Positions 6,290 to 10,457 of a stretch of 10,457 nucleotides of DNA are shown here, piece after piece (the stretch's first letter is position 1; every line of letters starts with the position of its first letter). The stretch is taken from NCBI GenBank assembly GCA_023254445.1, contig JALRLN010000044.1, positions 1 to 10,457 on the forward strand, written 5' to 3'. Position numbers and translations under genes: made by a program. Under the pieces are notes generated by a model that saw nothing but the letters and a program-made list of their open reading frames with translations, did not search any database and was not told where the DNA came from. This DNA is from Candidatus Poseidoniaceae archaeon (GTDB taxonomy: Archaea; Thermoplasmatota; Poseidoniia; Poseidoniales; Poseidoniaceae).

Positions 6290-6751
6290 ATGGAGCACGA
6301 ACCACGGACCCTTTCCACAGGCATCGTTGACGTCGTATGTGGCAAGGACGTGACCATCGTTGAGCCATCCAACGTGTATGGCTGCACGTTGGGGGACGGT
6401 GTTTTCGTCGGCCCCTTCGTTGAAATTCAGCGCCAGGTCACGATTGGCGCACGAACGCGCGTGCAGTCCCACGCCTTCATTTGCGAGCTGGTGGACATCG
6501 GCGAAGACTGCTTCATCAGCCACGGGGCGATGTTCATCAACGACCCGTTTCGCATCGGTGGCCCCGCCCGAGGGGACCGGACGCAATGGGCACGAACCCG
6601 TTTGGGACACCGTGTGAGCGTCGGCACGAACGCCACCGTCCTCCCCGTGACCGTTTGCGACGATGTGGTGATCGGTGCAGGTGCTGTCGTCACCAAGGAC
6701 ATCACGGAGCCGGGCACCTACGTCGGCAATCCGGCCCGCCGGTTGCGTTGA
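6290..6751 (+). CDS. Left-handed beta-helix sugar N-acetyltransferase (WbpD/WlbB-like)
   Basis: A 153-residue hexapeptide-repeat acyltransferase. Imperfect [LIV]-G-x4 repeats run through most of the chain: GCTLGDGVFVGPFVEIQ (31-47), TIGARTRVQSHAFICE (51-66), VDIGEDCFISHGAMFIND (68-85) and VSVGTNATVLPVTVCDDVVIGAGAVVTKDI in sequence at 109-138. It closes with PGTYVGNPARRL. The order 'IQSHAFICE...FISHG-MFIND' is characteristic of the WbpD/WlbB group. That group uses acetyl-CoA to acetylate the 3-amino group of UDP-2-acetamido-3-amino-2,3-dideoxy-glucuronate. Such enzymes form trimers with active sites between subunits. Related FdtC/QdtC enzymes act on dTDP-3-aminohexoses and remain an alternative. 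It is the likely last gene of the plus-strand sugar operon, and its stop directly abuts the stop of the convergent dehydrogenase. Confidence 0.87.
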   Translation: MEHEPRTLSTGIVDVVCGKDVTIVEPSNVYGCTLGDGVFVGPFVEIQRQVTIGARTRVQSHAFICELVDIGEDCFISHGAMFINDPFRIGGPARGDRTQWARTRLGHRVSVGTNATVLPVTVCDDVVIGAGAVVTKDITEPGTYVGNPARRLR

Positions 6752-7765
6752 TCACTCCAATTGTGCCTCGAAGCCCGTGACCCGCAAGGCCTGCTCAACA
6801 CGCTGCAGACCGAGCAGCCCGACCTTGGCGTCGTTCAGGGCAGGGCCGCTGCGACGTCCGGTGGATCGGAGCACAAAATCACGAAGCTCAGCGGTCAGGG
6901 CGGGTTCGCCAAGGGGGATCTCAATTCGCTCGCGGGGAGCAGCGTCGAAGCCACCCCACTCGGGCCCATGCGCGTCCCCAGGATGCCGATGAAGCCAGAG
7001 GCCTCCGTGGTCAAGGTAATCGATGCTGATGCTTCCGTCGCGTCCAAGGATGTGAAGGTCGCGCACCTTCCCTCGAACGCGGCTTCGCCAGGAGAGCGTG
7101 ATGTAGGCCACGGCACCGGGCTCCCCGTCAACGGAGGGAAAGCGCATTTGCAGGGCCGCATGGTCTTCGATGCCATCAACGATGGATGGAGAGGCCATGC
7201 CCGTGACGGTGAGCGGTTCCAGATCACCCATCAGGTCACAACAGATGTCCAGATCGTGGATGCCGAGGGCAGCGATGACCCCGTTGTCGTCTCGAGGCTC
7301 GCGAGAGGCCATGCGTTCGGTGATGATTTGGCGTACAGGACCGATCGCTCCTTCTTCGATCATCGTCCTTGCTTTTCGAACAGCAGCGTGGTGCCGAAAC
7401 ACGTGGCCAACAAGGAGGAGGCGCCCCGTGGCCTCCGCGGCGTCCACCATCGTAACCCCCTCCTTTGCGTCCATTGCAATGGGTTTCTCGACAAGAACGT
7501 CGATGCCCATGTTCATCAGGCGAAGGGTGAGGTCAAGATGGGTGCCTGTGGGTGTGGCCACGGTGGCCATGGAAACCCCGTGGGTGGAGAGCGCTTCAAG
7601 CGGCACCACCTCGACGTCAAATGCATCCGAGATGGCGGCGGCCTGAACGTCGTTGGGCTCAACGATGAGCAAGCGATCGAAGAGCCCCTCGTCACGCAGA
7701 GCGATCAGGGTGCGAACGTGGTTTCGTCCCCAGTACCCGGTGCCGACCACGGCTGCCGTTGCCAT
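6752..7765 (-). CDS. Gfo/Idh/MocA-family NAD(P)-dependent dehydrogenase (WbpB/WlbA-like)
   Basis: A 337-residue protein. The N-terminal Rossmann fold opens with AAVVGTGYWGRNHVRTL (4-20), the G-x-G-Y-W-G form typical of sugar-nucleotide members. VATPTGTHLDLTLR (69-82) follows, then the family's signature VLVEKPIAMDAKEG (90-103), in which the Lys of Glu-Lys-Pro is a catalytic or cofactor-contacting residue. LGIHDLDICCDLMGD (167-181) supplies the His-Asp catalytic region. The rest is the usual open-faced beta-sheet domain. Beside a WbpE-like aminotransferase and a WbpD-like acetyltransferase, the best role is oxidation of the C3 hydroxyl of UDP-GlcNAc-uronic acid to the ketone used by the aminotransferase. 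The family is broad, so this rests on context. The gene lies on the opposite strand to its partners, with no gap between the two stop codons. The ATG at 7765 is preceded by a weak GGGG. Confidence 0.85.
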   Translation of the reverse strand: MATAAVVGTGYWGRNHVRTLIALRDEGLFDRLLIVEPNDVQAAAISDAFDVEVVPLEALSTHGVSMATVATPTGTHLDLTLRLMNMGIDVLVEKPIAMDAKEGVTMVDAAEATGRLLLVGHVFRHHAAVRKARTMIEEGAIGPVRQIITERMASREPRDDNGVIAALGIHDLDICCDLMGDLEPLTVTGMASPSIVDGIEDHAALQMRFPSVDGEPGAVAYITLSWRSRVRGKVRDLHILGRDGSISIDYLDHGGLWLHRHPGDAHGPEWGGFDAAPRERIEIPLGEPALTAELRDFVLRSTGRRSGPALNDAKVGLLGLQRVEQALRVTGFEAQLE

Positions 7766-7842
7766 ATGCGCCCCAATCGATGCGCCTTCATCAGCCTACG
7801 GGCCTGCGGAAGGCTTGTGGAGGAGCCGTGGAACCCCCTCGC
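7766..7842. other. Divergent intergenic region between the dehydrogenase and pyrF
   Basis: This 77-nt region separates two genes that leave in opposite directions, if pyrF starts at 7843. It is G+C-rich. No TATA-like box stands out; a GGAGGA at about 7819-7824 is too far from the pyrF start to be a good ribosome-binding site. Confidence 0.35.
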
Positions 7843-8646
7843 ATGGACGCAGCCAGGGCGTGGGGTGAGCGCTGGTCGAGCATGCACACCCCCATTGCGC
7901 GGAGGTACATGGCGACCGCTGCACGCTCCAAGAGCCTCGTCTGCCTCGCCGCCGATCGGCCCACGTTGGCGGGTGTGCTCGACCTCGTGCAGGAGGTAGG
8001 AGAGCACATCGCGGCTTTGAAGACCCACGTGGATCTTGTCGAAGATTGGACGGCGGACGGATGGGCCGAGGTGCGTGCTGCTGCCGACGCGGCCGACCTC
8101 CTCCTCTTTGAGGACCGAAAATTCGCCGACATCGGGGGCATCACCCGGAACCAGATGCACGGCTTGTACGGCATTGCGGGTTGGTCGGACCTGGTCACCG
8201 CCCACCTCATCTCCGGACCGGACATCGTGGACGGCTGCCACGCGGCCTGGGCGGACCGGGGCAGGGAGGGCGGCGTGCTCTTGCTGGCTCAGATGTCGAG
8301 CCGAGGAAACCTGCTGGCTGGGCAGTACTCCGAAGCCGTGGTCCACCACGGGCTTGCCCACGACGGTGTCTTCGGATTCATCGGCAACGGAAGCCGCCCC
8401 CACGAACTGGAGGACCTCCGTTCACGCGTTGGGAATGCGCGCATGATCTGGACGCCGGGCGTCAATCTGGCGGTTGGGGACGGCGCCATGGGGCAACGCT
8501 ACGGTGACCCCCGCGAAGCGGTGCTCGCCGGTTCCGATGCGATCGTTGTGGGCTCGGGCATCCACCGCGCCTCCTCGCCCGCCGAGGCTGCTGCAGCCTA
8601 CGCCGAAGCCTCGTGGTCAGCACTGCTTGAGCGCACGGGTGCGTGA
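7843..8646 (+). CDS. pyrF: Orotidine 5'-phosphate decarboxylase, eukaryote-type
   Basis: Last step of de novo UMP synthesis: OMP to UMP plus CO2. Starting at the ATG at 7843, the 267 residues align closely with the long (yeast-like) form: LAADRPT (35-41), LKTHVDLV (59-66, Lys60 and Asp64), FEDRKFADIGG (89-99, with the Asp91/Lys93/Asp96 catalytic set), SSRGNLLAGQY (152-162), FGFIGNGS (177-184), WTPGVNL (203-209), GDGAMGQRY (212-220, phosphate-loop Gln218 and Tyr220) and AIVVGSGIH (233-241). The canonical last motif is VGRGIY, whose Arg grips the substrate phosphate; here it is Ser238. The open frame extends upstream to an ATG at 7759, but those 28 residues do not look like family sequence and would overlap the divergent dehydrogenase start, so 7843 is preferred. 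The stop overlaps the start of the next gene by 4 nt. Confidence 0.92.
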   Translation: MDAARAWGERWSSMHTPIARRYMATAARSKSLVCLAADRPTLAGVLDLVQEVGEHIAALKTHVDLVEDWTADGWAEVRAAADAADLLLFEDRKFADIGGITRNQMHGLYGIAGWSDLVTAHLISGPDIVDGCHAAWADRGREGGVLLLAQMSSRGNLLAGQYSEAVVHHGLAHDGVFGFIGNGSRPHELEDLRSRVGNARMIWTPGVNLAVGDGAMGQRYGDPREAVLAGSDAIVVGSGIHRASSPAEAAAAYAEASWSALLERTGA

Positions 8647-8912
8647 GCATGGACGCCGAAACCGCCGTTGGTTGGCTGCTGCTCGCAGCGGTGCTCGCCG
8701 TGATGGTGTGGCTTGTGCTCCGGGCCGTCGCCAAAGACCGTGCCCTCGACGCCCGCCTCGCCGCCGGGGACATGACCCTCTTCGATGAAGGGGGCTTGGA
8801 CATCGAGGACGTGGTCCGGGCCCCGATGGGGTCGGTGCTGCAGCAGGGGCGTCTGATGGAAGTGGACGCTGCTCCTGCACCGGCTCAGATCATGCCCGAC
8901 GAGACGGCATAA
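8643..8912 (+). CDS. Small single-pass membrane protein of unknown function
   Basis: An 89-residue protein starting with GTG in a GTGA overlap with the pyrF stop, so probably translationally coupled to pyrF; an ATG two codons later (8649) is an alternative. Residues about 8-28 (VGWLLLAAVLAVMVWLVLRAV) form one hydrophobic helix followed by RAVAKDRALDAR, giving a short outside N-terminus and a cytoplasmic acidic tail of about 55 residues by the positive-inside rule. The tail contains TLFDEGGLDIEDVV and ends in an Ala/Pro-rich stretch. No family was recognised. Its last 28 nt overlap the end of the convergent pseudo-receiver gene, another membrane-anchored protein. Good reading frame and coupling support it being real; function is unknown. 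Confidence 0.68.
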   Translation: MSMDAETAVGWLLLAAVLAVMVWLVLRAVAKDRALDARLAAGDMTLFDEGGLDIEDVVRAPMGSVLQQGRLMEVDAAPAPAQIMPDETA

Positions 8913-9571
8913 GCCGCGCCGCCAGCCACGACCACGATGAGCAGCAGCGGCCATCGGCGGCGGCGCTTGGTGGGTGCTTCCGCCACGGCGGGTTCCACCA
9001 CCACGACCGGCAGTGGAGCGGGATTGACGGGAAGCGCAGGCAACGGCGGCAGGGGCAAAGGAGGAAGTTCGGGGAGGGGGGGAGCGGTGCTTTCCCGCTC
9101 GGGGTAGAGGGCGTCCAGATCCTCGAGCCCTGGGGCTTCAGGAACGGGTCCGAGGATGCGAGCCCACGCGTCCTCGAGGGCGGAGCGCGACACGGGCTTC
9201 TCAAGCACCGCGACAGCGCCAGCGCTGTGGGCAGCGTCCCGGGCGAGCCCCATCATCGACCGCGGGGCGACAAACACGAGGCGTTCGTCGCCCCCGTGCT
9301 CCCGCATCTCGAGGGCGGCAAGGTGGCCGTCGAGCGAGGGAAGGTCGAGGGCGAGCACCACCAATTCGGGGTCAAGCCGAATGTATTCGTCCACCGCCTT
9401 GTCGCCGTCCTCGCAGACTTCAACGGCAAAACCGCGGGCTCGGAAGAGTTCCTTGAGCCGAAGCGTGTTCATCGGGTTGGCGTCAACGATGAGCACCGTG
9501 GCGGCCTGCTCCCCTTCCGCCATGCCCCCATGGTGGGTGCTGCGACCATGAAGGATGCGCACGTTTGGCAT
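8885..9571 (-). CDS. Tail-anchored pseudo-receiver protein (response-regulator fold without phospho-acceptor Asp)
   Basis: A 228-residue protein in three parts. Residues about 24-140 are a receiver (CheY-like) domain: ATVLIVDANP (24-33), LDPELVVLALDLPSLDG (66-82) and AVLEKPVS (121-128, conserved Lys125). Against the consensus D-x-x-[ML]-P-x-x-D-G, the phospho-acceptor position is Ala74; the nearby Asp76 is two residues off. The acidic pair is Asp30-Ala31 rather than Asp-Asp, and the conserved Thr/Ser is Ala102. Phosphorylation in the normal way is therefore unlikely. Residues 163-190 are a Pro/Leu-rich linker. TKRRRR (201-206) precedes a final helix (about 207-226) that should anchor the protein with the receiver in the cytoplasm. 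The start ATG shares one base with the stop of the DUF1844 gene (TGATG), indicating coupling; Met17 (9523) is an alternative start nearer the domain. No output domain is present. Confidence 0.8.
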   Translation of the reverse strand: MPNVRILHGRSTHHGGMAEGEQAATVLIVDANPMNTLRLKELFRARGFAVEVCEDGDKAVDEYIRLDPELVVLALDLPSLDGHLAALEMREHGGDERLVFVAPRSMMGLARDAAHSAGAVAVLEKPVSRSALEDAWARILGPVPEAPGLEDLDALYPERESTAPPLPELPPLPLPPLPALPVNPAPLPVVVVEPAVAEAPTKRRRRWPLLLIVVVAGGAAYAVSSGMI

Positions 9572-9924
9572 CAGAGGTCTTCCTTCGGGCCGTCCCGTGG
9601 TGAGGCGAAGGTTTGGCGAACGGTCTCGGACTGCTCCTCCTCTTCCTCAAGTCGGCGACGGCGCTCTGGTGCACCGACAAACTGCAAACGGAGTTCGGAC
9701 ACGATGCCGTCGAGCATCGCGGTGGCGCGTGCGTCGAGGTTGCCCTTGGTTGTGCTTTGCAGGGCGCCGAGCAAGTCGATGGCTTCCTTCGCTTCGGGGA
9801 GGTCGAAGCGGTGCCCGCCTTCAGGGTGCGGGAGCAGGGCCATGTTCAGCATCGCCGTCCGCTGGAGCATCTGAACGAGCATGAACAAGCGCTCCGTCGC
9901 TTGGTCCTCAAACGGGCTGTCCAC
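9571..9924 (-). CDS. DUF1844 domain protein
   Basis: A 117-residue protein matching the DUF1844 pattern: a helical N-terminus (ERLFMLVQMLQRTAMLNMAL, 11-30), PHPEGGHRFDLPEAKEAIDLL (32-52), where the Pro-x-x-Gly and Ala-x-x-x-Ile-Asp-Leu-Leu features are typical, then LQSTTKGNLDARATAMLDGI (55-74) with the hallmark K-G-N-L, and SELRLQFV (76-83). After the domain comes a charged tail with RRRRLEEEEE (88-97), likely a short helix or flexible segment. The function of DUF1844 is not established. It starts with GTG, 9 nt after the ftsY stop. It overlaps the pseudo-receiver gene by one base, so ftsY, this gene and the pseudo-receiver probably form one transcript. No membrane helix is obvious, so it is probably cytoplasmic. 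Confidence 0.78.
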   Translation of the reverse strand: MDSPFEDQATERLFMLVQMLQRTAMLNMALLPHPEGGHRFDLPEAKEAIDLLGALQSTTKGNLDARATAMLDGIVSELRLQFVGAPERRRRLEEEEEQSETVRQTFASPRDGPKEDL

Positions 9925-9927
9925 GCG

Positions 9928-9936
9928 TTCACCTCA
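9928..9936 (-). promoter_or_regulatory. Shine-Dalgarno site overlapping the ftsY stop codon
   Basis: On the minus strand the ftsY TGA runs into GGTGA, giving TGAGGTGAACGC before the GTG start of the DUF1844 gene at 9924. The GAGGTG site lies at normal distance and decides this GTG as the start. The layout (stop-overlapping site, 9-nt gap) is nearly the same as between the aminotransferase and acetyltransferase genes. Confidence 0.55.
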
Positions 9937-10457
9937 CGCAAAAATCTGCTCAACGAGCCAGTCAGGGTCGAAGGGCTGGAGGTCCCCGTACTCCTGCCCC
10001 ACCCCGGCGAAGACGATCGGTCGACCCGTCGCGTAGGCGATGGACAGACCAGCACCGCCTTTTGCGTCCGTGTCCAATTTGGTCAGCACGGCACCGTCGA
10101 ACTGCAGCATGGACTGGAAGATTCGGGCCTGCTCCACGGCGTCGTTGCCGGCGAGGCTGTCGCCGACGAACAAGGTGAGGTGCGGGTCGGCGACGCGTCG
10201 GACCTTGGCAAGTTCGTTCATCAGGTTCTGCTTGTTTTGCATCCTTCCAGCCGTGTCGACCAGCACCACGTCGATGCCCTTCGCCTTGGCTGACGCCACC
10301 GCGTCCCGGGCGATGGCCGCGCTGTCGCCACCTCGTTGGCTGGAGATGCAGCGGATGCCGAGGCGTTCGCAATGCGTTTCGAGTTGCTGAATGGCTCCGG
10401 CTCGGAAGGTGTCGCCGGCCGCAGCGATCACGCTGTGCCCCGCCTGCTGCAGACGAT
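9934..10457 (-). CDS. ftsY: Signal recognition particle receptor FtsY, C-terminal part (runs off right edge)
   Basis: The membrane-associated GTPase that receives SRP-ribosome complexes and delivers them to the Sec translocon. The window holds the last 173 or so residues; the frame is open through the right edge, so the N-terminal part, including the P-loop, is missing. Seen SRP-GTPase motifs in order: AAAGDTFRAGA, then VLVDTAGR (G3), LFVGDSLAGNDAVEQAR, LTKLDTDAKGGAGLSI (G4 TKLD), FAGVGQ (G5), and the C-terminal DLQPFDPDWLVEQIFA. The AGNDAVEQAR and GVGQ-type blocks are the archaeal form; bacterial FtsY normally has TGQNA and GVGE. The absence of a start within the window and the conserved residues upstream of the first internal GTG (10429-10431) show that this is a truncated view rather than a short gene. 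Confidence 0.93.
   Translation of the reverse strand, partial: RLQQAGHSVIAAAGDTFRAGAIQQLETHCERLGIRCISSQRGGDSAAIARDAVASAKAKGIDVVLVDTAGRMQNKQNLMNELAKVRRVADPHLTLFVGDSLAGNDAVEQARIFQSMLQFDGAVLTKLDTDAKGGAGLSIAYATGRPIVFAGVGQEYGDLQPFDPDWLVEQIFA

Noticed and set aside
5351..6610. 419-codon minus-strand open frame opposite the aminotransferase and acetyltransferase genes
   Set aside because: It spans two well-supported genes on the other strand and shows no domain of its own.
7759..7842. 28-residue N-terminal extension of OMP decarboxylase
   Set aside because: The sequence does not resemble the family, and the start would lie inside the divergent dehydrogenase gene; the ATG at 7843 gives normal length.
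1..10457. CRISPR arrays, insertion sequences, attachment sites, toxin-antitoxin or phage-defence genes
   Set aside because: No direct-repeat array, transposase motif or defence-type domain was seen; the gene content is metabolic, cell-surface and protein-targeting.

Overview
The window most likely comes from an archaeon, probably a marine group II euryarchaeon (Poseidoniales) or a relative. This is an inference. It rests on an FtsY with archaeal-type motifs (GVGQ and AGNDAVEQAR blocks), two AT-rich promoters whose TATA-like boxes sit about 26-27 nt upstream of a start codon (the spacing that gives leaderless mRNAs), and two lipoproteins with an SGCLG lipobox. G+C is in the mid-60s in most genes but about half in the first 240 nt. 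Coding is dense on both strands. No tRNA, rRNA, CRISPR array or mobile element was found, and no gene-free stretch exceeds about 175 nt.

Left part (1-3780): the start of a lipoprotein with an SGNH-hydrolase-like opening runs off the left edge on the minus strand. A single-PQ-loop SemiSWEET-like membrane protein (+) converges on a eukaryotic/Bacteroidetes-type glutamine synthetase II (-). The glutamine synthetase is interrupted by a one-base frameshift near its C-terminus. Its promoter region carries a perfect 7+2+7 inverted repeat just upstream of the TATA box. Upstream of it on the same strand lies a secreted, lipid-anchored S15/CocE-type serine hydrolase.

Middle part (3901-7765): a nucleotide-sugar and glycosylation block. 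It holds a GT4-like glycosyltransferase, a DegT/WbpE-type PLP aminotransferase and a WbpD/WlbB-type hexapeptide acetyltransferase on the plus strand, and a convergent Gfo/Idh/MocA dehydrogenase (WbpB/WlbA-like) on the minus strand whose stop codon abuts that of the acetyltransferase. The three enzymes match the oxidise, transaminate, N-acetylate steps that make a 2,3-diacetamido uronic acid nucleotide sugar, a component of some archaeal N-glycans and bacterial polysaccharides. The UDP-GlcNAc 6-dehydrogenase and any 2-epimerase must be elsewhere.

Right part (7843-10457): a eukaryote-type OMP decarboxylase (pyrF), with Ser where the phosphate-gripping Arg is expected, overlaps a small single-pass membrane protein. 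Converging on these from the right edge is ftsY - DUF1844 protein - tail-anchored pseudo-receiver. The pseudo-receiver is the most unusual gene here: a response-regulator fold lacking the phospho-acceptor Asp, joined by a proline-rich linker to a C-terminal membrane anchor and translationally coupled to the DUF1844 gene downstream of ftsY.
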